Positions 16,567-25,719 are shown, numbered from the stretch's first letter. The stretch: 64,000 nucleotides of DNA from Streptomyces sp. PTY087I2 (GCF_001687325.1 NZ_LZRD01000009.1:210863-274862); one strand, 5' to 3'. Notes: generated from the sequence alone by a model not told the origin. A program made the numbers and translations.

Positions 16567-17727
16567 GTGACCGTGGAGAGCACTGCCGCCGCGCGTAAAC
16601 CGCGACGCGCCAGCAAGCGGACCAGCGCCGCGAAGAAGCCGCAGAGCGCCGATCCTCAGCTCGTACAGCTGCTGACGCCCGAGGGCGAGCGCGTCGAGCA
16701 CCCGGACTACAGCATCGATCTGAGCGCGGAAGAGCTGCGCGGCCTGTACCGGGACATGGTGCTCACCCGCCGCTTCGACGCCGAGGCGACCGCCCTCCAG
16801 CGTCAGGGCGAGCTGGGCCTGTGGGCCTCGCTGCTCGGCCAGGAGGCCGCCCAGATCGGCAGCGGCCGCGCCCTGCGCGACGACGACTACGTCTTCCCGA
16901 CCTACCGGGAGCACGGGGTCGCCTGGTGCCGCGGTGTCGACCCGACCAACCTGCTCGGCATGTTCCGCGGCGTGAACCACGGCGGCTGGGACCCGAACAG
17001 CAACAACTTCCACCTGTACACGATCGTCATCGGCTCGCAGACGCTGCACGCCACCGGCTACGCCATGGGCGTCGCCAAGGACGGCGCGGACTCCGCCGTG
17101 ATCGCGTACTTCGGTGACGGCGCCTCCAGCCAGGGCGACGTCGCCGAGTCGTTCACCTTCTCCGCGGTCTACAACGCCCCGGTCGTCTTCTTCTGCCAGA
17201 ACAACCAGTGGGCCATCTCCGAGCCCACCGAGCGCCAGACCCGCGTGCCGCTCTACCAGCGCGCCCAGGGCTTCGGCTTCCCCGGCGTCCGCGTCGACGG
17301 CAACGACGTCCTCGCCTGTCTCGCCGTCACCCGCTCCGCGCTGGAGCGGGCCCGCCGCGGCGAGGGCCCGACCCTCGTCGAGGCGTTCACGTACCGCATG
17401 GGCGCCCACACCACCTCCGACGACCCGACGAAGTACCGGGCCGACGAGGAGCGGGCCGCCTGGGAGGCCAAGGACCCGATCCTGCGGCTGCGGACGTACC
17501 TGGAGAAGTCCGGCCACGCCGACGAGGCCTTCTTCACCGCCCTGGACGAGGAGAGCGAGACCCTCGGCAAGCGGGTACGGGAAGCGGTACGCGCGATGCC
17601 CGACCCGGAGCCGATGGCCCTGTTCGAGCACGCCTACGCCGACGGCAACTCCCTCGTGGACGAGGAGCGCGCCCAGTTCGCCGCCTACCAGGCATCGTTC
17701 GCCGACTCTGCCGAGGAGGGCAAGTAG
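16567..17727 (+). CDS. bkdA: Branched-chain 2-oxoacid dehydrogenase E1 alpha subunit
   Basis: 386 residues. E1 alpha binds thiamine diphosphate and decarboxylates 2-oxo acids from Val, Leu and Ile, supplying branched acyl-CoA starters for fatty acids and polyketides. The ThDP motif is [34 protein letters not shown] (GDG...NN, given here for key residues G-D-G and N-N), with the catalytic-loop region [16 protein letters not shown]. The N-terminal 40 residues are basic and Lys/Ala-rich. The GTG start has GGAGGAG 7 nt upstream. First gene of a tight three-gene operon (2-bp gap to bkdB). Confidence 0.92.
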   Translation: MTVESTAAARKPRRASKRTSAAKKPQSADPQLVQLLTPEGERVEHPDYSIDLSAEELRGLYRDMVLTRRFDAEATALQRQGELGLWASLLGQEAAQIGSGRALRDDDYVFPTYREHGVAWCRGVDPTNLLGMFRGVNHGGWDPNSNNFHLYTIVIGSQTLHATGYAMGVAKDGADSAVIAYFGDGASSQGDVAESFTFSAVYNAPVVFFCQNNQWAISEPTERQTRVPLYQRAQGFGFPGVRVDGNDVLACLAVTRSALERARRGEGPTLVEAFTYRMGAHTTSDDPTKYRADEERAAWEAKDPILRLRTYLEKSGHADEAFFTALDEESETLGKRVREAVRAMPDPEPMALFEHAYADGNSLVDEERAQFAAYQASFADSAEEGK

Positions 17728-17729
17728 CC

Positions 17730-18710
17730 ATGGCCGTGGAAAAGATGTCCATCGCGAAAGCGCTCAACGAGTCGCTCCGCCTCGCCCTCGACACCGACCC
17801 CAAGGTCCTCATCATGGGGGAGGACGTCGGCAAGCTCGGCGGCGTCTTCCGGATCACCGACGGGCTCCAGAAGGACTTCGGCGAGGAGCGGGTGATCGAC
17901 ACCCCGCTCGCCGAGTCCGGCATCGTCGGCACGGCGATCGGCCTGGCCCTGCGCGGCTATCGCCCGATCGTCGAGATCCAGTTCGACGGTTTCGTCTTCC
18001 CCGCGTACGACCAGATCGTCACGCAGCTCGCCAAGATGCACGCCCGCGCGCTCGGCAAGGTCAAGCTGCCGGTCGTCGTGCGCATTCCGTACGGCGGCGG
18101 CATCGGCGCCGTCGAGCACCACAGCGAGTCCCCCGAGGCGCTCTTCGCGCACGTCGCGGGCCTGAAGGTGGTCTCGCCGTCCAACGCGAGCGACGCGTAC
18201 TGGATGATGCAGCAGGCCGTCCAGAGCGACGACCCGGTCATCTTCTTCGAGCCCAAGCGGCGCTACTGGGACAAGGGCGAGGTCGACACCGAGTCCATCC
18301 CCGGCCCGCTGCACAGGGCCGTCACCGCCCGCGAGGGCAGCGACCTCACGCTCGTCGCGTACGGGCCGATGGTCAAGGTCTGCCTGGAGGCGGCCGCGGC
18401 CGCCCAGGAGGAGGGCAAGTCGATCGAGGTCCTGGACCTGCGCTCGATGGCCCCCATCGACTTCGACGCCATCCAGAAGTCGGCGGAGAAGACCGGCCGG
18501 ATCGTGGTCGTCCACGAGGCGCCCGTCTTCTACGGCTCCGGCGCGGAGATCGCCGCCCGGATCACCGAGCGCTGCTTCTACCACCTCGAAGCCCCCGTGC
18601 TGCGGGTCGGCGGCTACCACGTCCCCTACCCGCCGGCCCGGCTGGAGGACGAGTACCTGCCCGGCCTGGACCGGGTGCTCGACGCCGTCGACCGCTCGCT
18701 GGCGTTCTGA
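17730..18710 (+). CDS. bkdB: Branched-chain 2-oxoacid dehydrogenase E1 beta subunit
   Basis: 326 residues, the usual length. Conserved features: LIMGEDVGKLGGVFRIT, DTPLAESGIVGTAIGLAL, EIQFDGFVFPAYDQIV, RIPYGGGIGAVEHHSESPEA with the phospholipoyl-contacting His residues, and the C-terminal transketolase domain ending VLDAVDRSLAF. It completes the E1 alpha2-beta2 tetramer with the product of the preceding gene. ATG starts 3 nt after the bkdA stop, with GAGGAGGG inside the end of bkdA as ribosome site; an 11-bp gap precedes bkdC. Confidence 0.93.
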   Translation: MAVEKMSIAKALNESLRLALDTDPKVLIMGEDVGKLGGVFRITDGLQKDFGEERVIDTPLAESGIVGTAIGLALRGYRPIVEIQFDGFVFPAYDQIVTQLAKMHARALGKVKLPVVVRIPYGGGIGAVEHHSESPEALFAHVAGLKVVSPSNASDAYWMMQQAVQSDDPVIFFEPKRRYWDKGEVDTESIPGPLHRAVTAREGSDLTLVAYGPMVKVCLEAAAAAQEEGKSIEVLDLRSMAPIDFDAIQKSAEKTGRIVVVHEAPVFYGSGAEIAARITERCFYHLEAPVLRVGGYHVPYPPARLEDEYLPGLDRVLDAVDRSLAF

Positions 18711-18721
18711 GGAGAGGGTTC

Positions 18722-20185
18722 GTGACGACGATGACCGAAACGTCTGCTCGTTTCCGTGAGTTCAAGATGCCCGACGTGGGCGAAGGACTGACCGAGGCCG
18801 AGATCCTCAAGTGGTACGTCCAGCCCGGCGACACCGTCACCGACGGCCAGGTCGTGTGCGAGGTCGAGACCGCGAAGGCGGCCGTCGAGCTGCCGATCCC
18901 GTTCGACGGGGTGGTGCACGAGCTGCGCTTCCCCGAGGGCACGACCGTCGACGTCGGCCAGGTGATCATCGCGATCGACGTGGCCCCGGGCAGCGGCGAC
19001 GCGCCCGCCCCGGCCGCCGCCGCTACGGTCCAGGAGCCGGCATCCGAGCCCGAGGCGGAAGCCGAGCCGAAGGGCCGCACGCCGGTCCTGGTGGGCTACG
19101 GGGTCGCCGAGTCCTCCACCAAGCGCCGCCCGCGCAAGGGTGCGGCCGCCGCGCCCGAGGCCGCCGCCGTCGCGGCGGCGGTGCAGGCCGAGCTGAACGG
19201 GCGCGCCGCGCCCGCCGCCCCGGCTCCGGCGGTCCCGGCGGTTCCGGCCCAGGGCGGTGTGCAGGGCGGCCGTCCGCTCGCCAAGCCCCCGGTGCGCAAG
19301 CTGGCCAAGGACCTCGGCATCGACCTGGCGACCGTGGTGCCGACCGGCAAGGACGGCATCATCACCCGCGAGGACGTCCACGCGGCGGCGGCTCCGGCCG
19401 CGGTCGAGGCTCCCGCGGCGGTCGCGTCCCCGGTGGCCCCCGCGCCGACGGTCACCGAGGCCCCTGGGGTGGTCTCCGACTCCGCCCGCGAGACCCGTAT
19501 CCCGGTCAAGGGCGTCCGCAAGGCGATCGCGCAGGCGATGGTGGGCAGCGCGTTCACCGCGCCGCACGTCACCGAGTTCGTCACGGTCGACGTGACGCGC
19601 ACGATGAAGCTCGTGGCCGAGCTCAAGGAGGACAAGGACATGGCGGGGGTGCGGGTCAACCCGCTCCTCATCATCGCCAAGGCCCTCCTCGTTGCGATCA
19701 AGCGGAACCCCGAGGTCAACGCCGCCTGGGACGAGGCCAACCAGGAGATCGTGCAGAAGCACTACGTCAACCTGGGCATCGCGGCGGCCACCCCGCGCGG
19801 TCTGATCGTGCCGAACATCAAGGACGCGCACGACAAGACGCTGCCGCAGCTCGCGGAGGCGCTGGGCGAGCTGGTCGCCACGGCCCGGGACGGCAAGACC
19901 TCCCCGGCGGCGATGGCGGGCGGCACGGTGACCATCACCAACGTCGGCGTCTTCGGCGTCGACACCGGTACGCCGATCCTCAACCCGGGCGAGTCCGCGA
20001 TCCTGGCGGTCGGCGCGATCAAGCTCCAGCCGTGGGTCCACAAGGGCAAGGTGAAGCCGCGTCAGGTCACCACGCTGGCCCTCTCCTTCGACCACCGCCT
20101 GGTCGACGGCGAGCTGGGCTCCAAGGTGCTGGCCGATGTGGCGGCGATCCTGGAACAGCCGAAGCGGCTGATCACCTGGGCGTAA
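18722..20185 (+). CDS. bkdC: Dihydrolipoyl acyltransferase E2 of the branched-chain complex
   Basis: 487 residues. One lipoyl domain (about 14-88) with modifiable Lys in VETAKAAVELP, an Ala/Pro linker, the E3/E1-binding domain (KLAKDLGIDLATVVPTGKDG, about 195-230), a second Ala/Pro linker and the catalytic domain (about 255-487) with active-site SFDHRLVDGELG. GTG 18722 has AGGAGAGG just upstream; an ATG at 18731 is the alternative. No lpd (E3) gene follows: the operon ends here at a strong hairpin, so E3 must be supplied from elsewhere, as is common for actinomycete bkd clusters. Confidence 0.93.
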   Translation: MTTMTETSARFREFKMPDVGEGLTEAEILKWYVQPGDTVTDGQVVCEVETAKAAVELPIPFDGVVHELRFPEGTTVDVGQVIIAIDVAPGSGDAPAPAAAATVQEPASEPEAEAEPKGRTPVLVGYGVAESSTKRRPRKGAAAAPEAAAVAAAVQAELNGRAAPAAPAPAVPAVPAQGGVQGGRPLAKPPVRKLAKDLGIDLATVVPTGKDGIITREDVHAAAAPAAVEAPAAVASPVAPAPTVTEAPGVVSDSARETRIPVKGVRKAIAQAMVGSAFTAPHVTEFVTVDVTRTMKLVAELKEDKDMAGVRVNPLLIIAKALLVAIKRNPEVNAAWDEANQEIVQKHYVNLGIAAATPRGLIVPNIKDAHDKTLPQLAEALGELVATARDGKTSPAAMAGGTVTITNVGVFGVDTGTPILNPGESAILAVGAIKLQPWVHKGKVKPRQVTTLALSFDHRLVDGELGSKVLADVAAILEQPKRLITWA

Positions 20186-20210
20186 CGCGTTTACCGGCAG
20201 CCGGTACGCA

Positions 20211-20251
20211 AAGGGGCCCGGCCCGCACACACCGTGCGGGCCGGGCCCCTT
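20211..20251. terminator. Bidirectional terminator between bkdC and the carboxypeptidase gene
   Basis: Perfect 18-bp stem (AAGGGGCCCGGCCCGCAC and complement) with a 5-nt loop, flanked by A and T residues on both sides, between convergent genes. Confidence 0.88.
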
Positions 20252-20271
20252 CGTCGTACACCGCGTGCGGG

Positions 20272-21171
20272 CTACTTCTTGAAGCCGTAGTCCATCAGCT
20301 TCTTGGCGTCGGCCGTGCGGTTCGCCTCGGAGGTCGACGTGAGCACCGTGCCGATGACGGTCTTGCCCTTGCGGGTCGCCGCGAAGACCAGGCAGTACTT
20401 GGCGGTCGGGCCGGAGCCGGTCTTGACGCCGGTCGCGCCGCTGTAGCTGCCGAGCAGCTTGTTGGTGTTGGTCCACGACATGTAGCGGTAGCCACCGCTC
20501 TTCGTGGCCACCTTCTGCTTCGTCGACTGGGTCTTGACGACCGTGCGGAACGTGGAGTTCTTCATCGCCTTGCTGGCGATCTTCGTCAGATCACGGGGCG
20601 TCGAGTAGTTGTTGCCGTTCCCGATGCCGTCGAACGAGTCGAAGCGGGTGTTCTTCAGCTTGAGGCTCTTCGCCGTGGAGTTCATCTTGCCGATGAACGA
20701 CTTCACCCGGGCGGCACGGGTCGTGCCGGAGCCGAACTTGTCGGCCAGGGCGTACGCGGCGTCGCAGCCGGAGGGGAGCATCAGACCGTAGAGGAGCTGG
20801 CCCACGGTGACCTTGTCGCCGACGATGAGCCGGGCGGACGAGGCGTTCTTCGAGACGATGTAGTCGCTGTACGCCTTCTGGATCGTGACCTTGGACTTCA
20901 GGTTCACGTTCTTCTGGGACAGGACGACCAGCGCCGTCATGATCTTCGTGGTCGAGCCGGTGGCCCGGCGGGTGTCCGCGGCCTTGGTGAAGAGGGTCTT
21001 CCCGGTGCCGTCGTCCATCAAGAAGCCGCCCTTGGCGACGATCTTCGGAGCCGGCGGCGTGGCGGCGTGTGCCGTCGAGGCGAAGGCGCCGCCCGCGAGC
21101 ACCGCACCGGCGGTGAGCGCCACGGTGGCCGTGACGGAGACGCGATTGATGCGCTTGATGCCGATTTTCAA
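20272..21171 (-). CDS. D-alanyl-D-alanine carboxypeptidase (low-mass penicillin-binding protein)
   Basis: 299 residues with a signal peptide (VSVTATVALTAGAVLAGGAFASTAHA). The peptidase S11 fold carries catalytic SxxK as STTK, the second motif as SGC (instead of SxN) in LPSGCDAAYALAD, and KTG in VKTGSG. It trims the terminal D-Ala of peptidoglycan stem peptides outside the membrane. The start is read as TTG 21171, because GGAG lies 7 nt upstream and the lysine-rich n-region follows directly; the open frame continues upstream but without signal-peptide logic. Cys in motif 2 is, from memory, seen in other actinobacterial enzymes of this class. Convergent with bkdC, divergent from a GntR gene. 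Confidence 0.9.
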   Translation of the reverse strand: MKIGIKRINRVSVTATVALTAGAVLAGGAFASTAHAATPPAPKIVAKGGFLMDDGTGKTLFTKAADTRRATGSTTKIMTALVVLSQKNVNLKSKVTIQKAYSDYIVSKNASSARLIVGDKVTVGQLLYGLMLPSGCDAAYALADKFGSGTTRAARVKSFIGKMNSTAKSLKLKNTRFDSFDGIGNGNNYSTPRDLTKIASKAMKNSTFRTVVKTQSTKQKVATKSGGYRYMSWTNTNKLLGSYSGATGVKTGSGPTAKYCLVFAATRKGKTVIGTVLTSTSEANRTADAKKLMDYGFKK

Positions 21172-21257
21172 CTGAACGCTCCAAATGCCCCTGATATGCG
21201 GCCACATAAGGGTGCCGCTCGCAGATGAGACTCCTGGCGCGGGGCAATGGATGTACT

Positions 21258-21278
21258 CCCGTACGGGTGAATTCACCC
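21258..21278. promoter_or_regulatory. Overlapping palindromes in the dac/GntR divergent promoter
   Basis: CCCGTACGGG (21258-21267) overlaps the perfect 14-bp palindrome GGGTGAATTCACCC (21265-21278). It lies 76 bp before the GntR start and 87 bp before the carboxypeptidase start, so it could serve either gene as operator. No regulator can be assigned from sequence alone. Confidence 0.45.
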
Positions 21279-21353
21279 ACCAAGGGTCCCGCCTGCGGGT
21301 CCAGGATCCGGACGCCGGTCCCCATGCGTGCATGTTGTATCTATGCTGTGCGC

Positions 21354-22037
21354 ATGCCTGCCGCATCCTCCGCCCCCGTACGGTCCACGCCCGCCCCCCT
21401 CAAGCGTCCGCCCGCCGCCGAGCGGGTCTACACGCACATCAAGGAAGCCGTCCTGGACCGGCGTTACGAGGGCGGGACGCTGCTCACCGAAGGGGATCTG
21501 GCGGACGCGGTCGGGGTCTCGCGGACGCCCGTGCGCGAGGCGCTGCTGCGGCTGGAGGTCGAGGGGCTGATCAAGCTCTACCCGAAGAAGGGCGCGCTCG
21601 TCCTCGCCGTCTCCGCGCAGGAGATCAAGGACGTGGTGGAGACCCGGCTGCTGGTCGAGGAGTTCGCGGCGCGCAAGGCCGTGCCCGCGTCCCCGAAGCT
21701 GATCGAGCGCCTGGAACAGCTCCTGGAGGAGCAGCGGCGGCTGGCGGAGGCCGGCGATCTGGCGGCGGTGGCCGTCACGGACCGCTGTTTCCACGCCGAG
21801 ATCGTCAGGTACGCGGGCAACGAGATCCTCTCGCGCCTCTACGACCAGCTGCGCGACCGTCAGCTGCGCATGGGCGTCGCCGTGATGGAGGCGCACCCGG
21901 GCAGGATCGAGGCCAACATCACCGAGCACGGCGAGCTGCTGGCGGCGATCCGGGCCGGGGACGCCGACGGGGCGGCCCTGGTCGTGCGCCGCCATGTCGG
22001 CCGGGTGCGGGAGCTGGTGCGGGGTGAGGACCGGTGA
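21354..22037 (+). CDS. GntR-family regulator, FadR/FCD subgroup
   Basis: 227 residues: winged helix RVYTHIKEAVLDRRYEGGTLLTEGDLADAVGVSRTPVREALLRLEVEGLI, then an FCD effector domain (ETRLLVEEFAARKAV, DRCFHAEIVRYAGNEILSRLY, EHGELLAAIRAGDADGA) with the metal-binding His/Asp positions of the family. FCD regulators respond to carboxylic acids. ATG 21354 lies 6 nt after TATGCT, fitting a leaderless mRNA. The stop overlaps the MFS start (GTGA), so the regulator and transporter form an operon, implying control of uptake or export of an organic acid. Confidence 0.92.
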   Translation: MPAASSAPVRSTPAPLKRPPAAERVYTHIKEAVLDRRYEGGTLLTEGDLADAVGVSRTPVREALLRLEVEGLIKLYPKKGALVLAVSAQEIKDVVETRLLVEEFAARKAVPASPKLIERLEQLLEEQRRLAEAGDLAAVAVTDRCFHAEIVRYAGNEILSRLYDQLRDRQLRMGVAVMEAHPGRIEANITEHGELLAAIRAGDADGAALVVRRHVGRVRELVRGEDR

Positions 22038-23341
22038 GTTCGGCCGCCCCCACGCTCCCCCTGCCCGGTGATCCGCCAGGCGGCCGGCGTGCCGCCCGGG
22101 TCTGGGGCATCGGCGTCGCCGTCTACTTCGTCGCGATCATCTTCCGTACGAGCCTGGGCGTCGCCGGACTCGACGCCGCCGACCGGTTCGACGTCAACGC
22201 CTCGGCGCTCTCCACGTTCTCCATCCTTCAGCTCCTGGTCTACGCGGGCATGCAGATACCCGTGGGGCTGATGGTCGACCGGCTCGGCACCAAGCGGGTC
22301 CTGACCATCGGGGCCGTGCTGTTCACCGTCGGGCAGCTCGGCTTCGCGCTGTCCCCCTCGTACGGGATGGCGCTGGCGGCACGCGCCCTGCTCGGCTGCG
22401 GCGACGCGATGACGTTCATCAGCGTGCTGCGGCTCGGCAGCCGCTGGTTCCCGGCCCGGCGCGGGCCGCTGATCGGGCAGGTCGCCGCGTTGTTCGGGAT
22501 GGCGGGCAACCTCGTCTCGACGCTGTTCATCGCCCGGGCGCTGCACAGCTACGGCTGGACCACGACGTTCGTGGGCAGTTCGCTGGCGGGCGTGGTGGTG
22601 CTGGTGCTCCTGCTGCTGTTCCTGAAGGACCACCCCGAGGGCCATGAGCCGCCGCCCGCCGAGCACGCCGGGGCCGCGTACGTGCGCCGGCAGATCGCCG
22701 CCGCCTGGCGGGAGCCGGGGACCCGGCTCGGGATGTGGGTGCACTTCACCACCCAGTTCCCGGCGATGGTGTTCCTGCTGCTGTGGGGGATGCCGTTCCT
22801 GGTCGAGGCGCAGGGGCTGAGCCGGGGTACGGCGGGCACGCTGCTGACCCTGGTGGTGCTGTCCAACATGGTGGTGGGGCTCGTCTACGGGCAGATCATC
22901 GCCCGCCACCACGGGGCGCGCGTCCCGATCGCGCTCGGCACGGTCGCGACGACGGCGCTGCTCTGGGCGTCCGCGATCTTCTACCCGGCCGACCGTACGC
23001 CGATGTGGCTGCTGGTCGTCCTGTGCCTGGTGCTGGGCGCCTGCGGACCGGCCTCGATGGTCGGCTTCGACTTCGCCCGTCCGGCCAATCCGCCCGAGCG
23101 TCAGGGCACCGCGTCCGGCATCGTCAACATGGGCGGGTTCATCGCCTCGATGACCACCCTGCTGGCCGTCGGCGTGCTGCTGGACGCCACGGGCGACAAC
23201 TACCGGGCCGCGTTCGCCTCGGTCTTCGTCCTGGAGGCGCTCGGCGTCGCCCAGATCCTGCGGCTGCGCCGGCGGGCGGCCTTGCGGGAACGCGAGCACC
23301 ACGTGGTCAGCCGCGTCGAGGCCGTGCACGTGCCCGCGTAG
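22034..23341 (+). CDS. Major facilitator superfamily transporter
   Basis: 435 residues with 12 predicted TM helices. N-terminal half: WGIGVAVYFVAIIFRTSLGVAG, then QIPVGLMVDRLGTKRVL (the loop 2-3 MFS signature), and SVLRLGSRWFPARRGPLIGQV. It belongs to the small-solute cotransporter group (AraJ/NarK-like); substrate unknown. Cotranslated with the FCD regulator, which probably controls it. Near the end a hairpin overlaps the last codons and stop. Confidence 0.9.
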   Translation: MSSAAPTLPLPGDPPGGRRAARVWGIGVAVYFVAIIFRTSLGVAGLDAADRFDVNASALSTFSILQLLVYAGMQIPVGLMVDRLGTKRVLTIGAVLFTVGQLGFALSPSYGMALAARALLGCGDAMTFISVLRLGSRWFPARRGPLIGQVAALFGMAGNLVSTLFIARALHSYGWTTTFVGSSLAGVVVLVLLLLFLKDHPEGHEPPPAEHAGAAYVRRQIAAAWREPGTRLGMWVHFTTQFPAMVFLLLWGMPFLVEAQGLSRGTAGTLLTLVVLSNMVVGLVYGQIIARHHGARVPIALGTVATTALLWASAIFYPADRTPMWLLVVLCLVLGACGPASMVGFDFARPANPPERQGTASGIVNMGGFIASMTTLLAVGVLLDATGDNYRAAFASVFVLEALGVAQILRLRRRAALREREHHVVSRVEAVHVPA

Positions 23342-23367
23342 CCCTCGGACGGGGGCGCGGGCACGTG
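23327..23367 (+). terminator. Hairpin overlapping the MFS stop codon
   Basis: CACGTGCCCGCG (23327-23338) pairs with CGCGGGCACGTG (23356-23367), a perfect 12-bp stem. The TAG stop (23339-23341) lies in the loop. Note that the CACGTG core is not a parS site. Confidence 0.65.
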
Positions 23368-23382
23368 CCCGTGGAGCCGTAA

Positions 23383-23406
23383 CGGGGTCACGGGGTCACG
23401 GGGTCA
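23383..23406. repeat. 8-bp tandem repeat at the MDMPI gene end
   Basis: CGGGGTCA three times in a row; the middle copy supplies the TGA stop (minus strand) of the mycothiol-enzyme gene and the rightmost copy encodes its last VTP codons. Confidence 0.85.
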
Positions 23407-24220
23407 CGGCGAAGTTGTCCAGGATCGCGGCGGCCAGCTCCTGGTCGCCCTCGATCTTGATCCGGTCGGCGACGGCCGCGGGACGGACCCGGCCGCAGGC
23501 GAGGCGGACGTACGTCTCCCAGTCCAGCGACAGCGTCACGGCGGGGCCCAGCGACGGCGCGCCGTCTATCGAACCGCGGCCCTCCGCGTCGATCCGGACC
23601 GTCCGCAGGAACTCCACCGGGCCGTGCACATCGAAGACGACCGCCGAATTGGCCGGAGCGCCCGCGTTCTTGGCGACCACCTTCGGCAGCCCGGCGAGCA
23701 GCAGGTCCCGGGTGATCAGGGCGCCGGGGGAGTCCAGGTTGCCCGGCTGGCCGAGCGTGGTGCGCAGATCCTGCTCGTGCACCCACACGTCGAAGGCCCG
23801 CAGATTCAGCGCCATCTCGAGGGTCTGCTCGGCGCCCAGGGGAGCGCGGACCTTGGTCTCGGGGCTGCGGGACTCGTTGCGGATCTGGCGGGCCCGGCGG
23901 ATGAGGACGTACTCCAGCTCGGCGGTGATCTCCGGTGAGGTGTGGTGCCGCCGGACGTCGACCTGCATCTCCATGTAGCGGGCGAAGTCGCTCTGTACGT
24001 GGTAGAGATCGCGCGGCAGGGTGTGGATCGGCCGGGGATCGCCGAGCATCTCGCACTCCATGCCGATGACGTGCGACACGATGTCGCGCACCGACCACCC
24101 CGGGCAGGGCGTACGGCGGTTCCACTCGCTCTCGGCGAGGGGCTTCACCAGCTCGGCTATCGCCTCGATGGAGTGGGTCGCGGCGTCGGTGTAGGGCTGG
24201 AGGCTGGGATGGACGGTCAC
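23396..24220 (-). CDS. Maleylpyruvate isomerase-family mycothiol-dependent enzyme
   Basis: 274 residues of the DinB/MDMPI superfamily. The N-terminal four-helix domain has the metal-binding pattern PCPGWSVRDIVSHVIGMECEM, where the His residues coordinate a divalent metal; a C-terminal SCP2-like domain follows. Such actinobacterial enzymes use mycothiol as thiol cofactor; the reaction of this paralogue is unknown. GTG start with GAGGGG upstream. Monocistronic, facing away from the nitrilase gene. Confidence 0.83.
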   Translation of the reverse strand: MTVHPSLQPYTDAATHSIEAIAELVKPLAESEWNRRTPCPGWSVRDIVSHVIGMECEMLGDPRPIHTLPRDLYHVQSDFARYMEMQVDVRRHHTSPEITAELEYVLIRRARQIRNESRSPETKVRAPLGAEQTLEMALNLRAFDVWVHEQDLRTTLGQPGNLDSPGALITRDLLLAGLPKVVAKNAGAPANSAVVFDVHGPVEFLRTVRIDAEGRGSIDGAPSLGPAVTLSLDWETYVRLACGRVRPAAVADRIKIEGDQELAAAILDNFAVTP

Positions 24221-24421
24221 GGGACCCCTCGTGCGGTTCTGCGGTGCATGGGCTGGAGAGAGCAGGGAGTGCTGGCGGGTGGGCCGGCTCTGACGGCACT
24301 GTCGGCGAGCTGCGTGGGAGGTTCGGTGGCTAAGTTACGCTGCGAGCAGGCACCCCGGCAGTGCTTTCGTGTGACGATCGTAGGCCCGTGTTGACGGCTC
24401 GAATGCCAGGACGGTGGTAGT

Positions 24422-25213
24422 GTGCGCGCCTCCCTCATCCAGATCGCAGTAGACCCGGACGAATCCGTCGAGGCCCGCAGGGTGCGAGCGGCTTCCCTGG
24501 TGGTCGCCCAGCGCGGTGCCGACCTGGTGGTCCTTCCCGAACTCTGGCCGGTCGGAGCGTTCGCCTACACCGCCTTCGAGGCGGAGGCCGAGCCGCTGGA
24601 GGGTCCCACGCACGAGGCGATGGCGAAGGCGGCGGCCGAGGCCGGTGTCTGGCTGCACGCCGGCTCCTTCGTCGAACGCGCGGACGACGGCACCCTCTAC
24701 AACACCAGCCTGGTCTTCTCGCCCGAGGGCGAGCGCACGGCCGCCTACCGCAAGATCCACCGCTTCGGCTTCGACCGGGGCGAGGCGGTGATGATGGGCG
24801 CGGGCGAGGAGCTGGTGACCGTCCCCCTGCCGGACACCACCCTCGGCCTCGCCACCTGTTACGACCTCCGCTTCCCCGAGCAGTTCCGGGGACTCGTCGA
24901 CGCGGGCGCCGAGACGCTCGTCGTCGCGGCGGGCTGGCCGGAGCGCCGCCGCTCCCACTGGACGCTCCTGGCGCAGGCCCGCGCCGTGGAGAACCAGGCG
25001 TATGTACTCGCCGTCGGCACGGCCGGCACCCACGGCGACGTCCAGCAGGCCGGCCACAGCATCGTCGTCGACCCCTGGGGCGAGGTGCTGGCCCAGGCGG
25101 GCCCGGACGAGGAGATCCTGACCGTCGAACTGGACACGGCCAAGGTCCACGCGACCCGCGAACAGTTCCCGGCCCTGAAGGACCGCCGCCTGGGGCTCGC
25201 TTCACCGCTGTGA
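24422..25213 (+). CDS. Carbon-nitrogen hydrolase (nitrilase superfamily, omega-amidase-like)
   Basis: 263 residues. The catalytic triad is visible as Glu in LPELWP (about 40), Lys in YRKIHRFGF (about 110) and Cys in LATCYDLRFPEQFR (about 144). Members hydrolyse amides of small acids; the branch looks like Nit2/omega-amidase or deaminated-glutathione amidase, but substrate is uncertain. The GTG start begins the first beta-strand (RASLIQIAV). TTGACG at 24391 lies upstream and could be a -35 element. Transcribed away from the MDMPI gene across 201 bp that hold no other gene. Confidence 0.87.
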   Translation: MRASLIQIAVDPDESVEARRVRAASLVVAQRGADLVVLPELWPVGAFAYTAFEAEAEPLEGPTHEAMAKAAAEAGVWLHAGSFVERADDGTLYNTSLVFSPEGERTAAYRKIHRFGFDRGEAVMMGAGEELVTVPLPDTTLGLATCYDLRFPEQFRGLVDAGAETLVVAAGWPERRRSHWTLLAQARAVENQAYVLAVGTAGTHGDVQQAGHSIVVDPWGEVLAQAGPDEEILTVELDTAKVHATREQFPALKDRRLGLASPL

Positions 25214-25257
25214 GGGCGGTCCGGGGTGCGGGGGCGGCCACGCCTAGGGTGAGCGCC

Positions 25258-25656
25258 ATGACTGAACAGGGCGCTGCCGAATCGACGTTGCTCCGTGGTA
25301 CGGCGATCTTCGCCGGCTCGGTCACGGTCGTCCTCTACCTCCTCGGCCTTCTTCTGGCCGGATTCGCGGTCAGCGAGGTCGGATCGGGAGCGGACTCGAC
25401 GCCCATGCGTCAATGCCGCTCCACGCCCGACCGCCCGGAGGGTGCTGTCGTGGAGACGCACGAGGTGCGCTACCTCCCGGTGCACGTCCTGTGTCGCACC
25501 GCTGATGGCCGGTTGTTCAACAGCGGGGTCGTCCCGGCTTGGCTCAACCCGGCCCTCGGGGTCTCCTTCGCGGCGACCGTCGCCCTTGTGGCGGCCGCCT
25601 TCGTGCAGGCGGACCGGCGGGCGGCCGCGCGGCACATGGCACGAGCCGAGCCCTGA
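25258..25656 (+). CDS. Small membrane protein, unknown
   Basis: 132 residues with two TM helices (AIFAGSVTVVLYLLGLLLAGFAV about 17-39 and ALGVSFAATVALVAAAFVQ about 99-117) and a hydrophilic, probably external middle holding two cysteines (RQCRSTP, HVLCRTA) that could form a disulfide. Unrecognised family. The ATG is 7 nt after TAGGGT, so it is probably leaderless, 44 bp after the nitrilase stop. Confidence 0.75.
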   Translation: MTEQGAAESTLLRGTAIFAGSVTVVLYLLGLLLAGFAVSEVGSGADSTPMRQCRSTPDRPEGAVVETHEVRYLPVHVLCRTADGRLFNSGVVPAWLNPALGVSFAATVALVAAAFVQADRRAAARHMARAEP

Positions 25657-25679
25657 CCACGCGGGCCGGACAGACGCGA

Positions 25680-25695
25680 CGTTTCACGTGAAACA
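25680..25695. other. parS: parS site 2
   Basis: CGTTTCACGTGAAACA: the 14-bp core is perfect and 15 of 16 positions match consensus. It is in the convergent gap between the small membrane protein and the LURP-one gene. Confidence 0.93.
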
Positions 25696-25719
25696 ACGGG
25701 CCGCCGCGCGGGCGCGCGC

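Noticed and set aside
23356..23367. CACGTG core near the MFS stop considered as a parS
   Set aside because: The flanks are GGG/CCC rather than GTTT/AAAC; it is the arm of a terminator hairpin.
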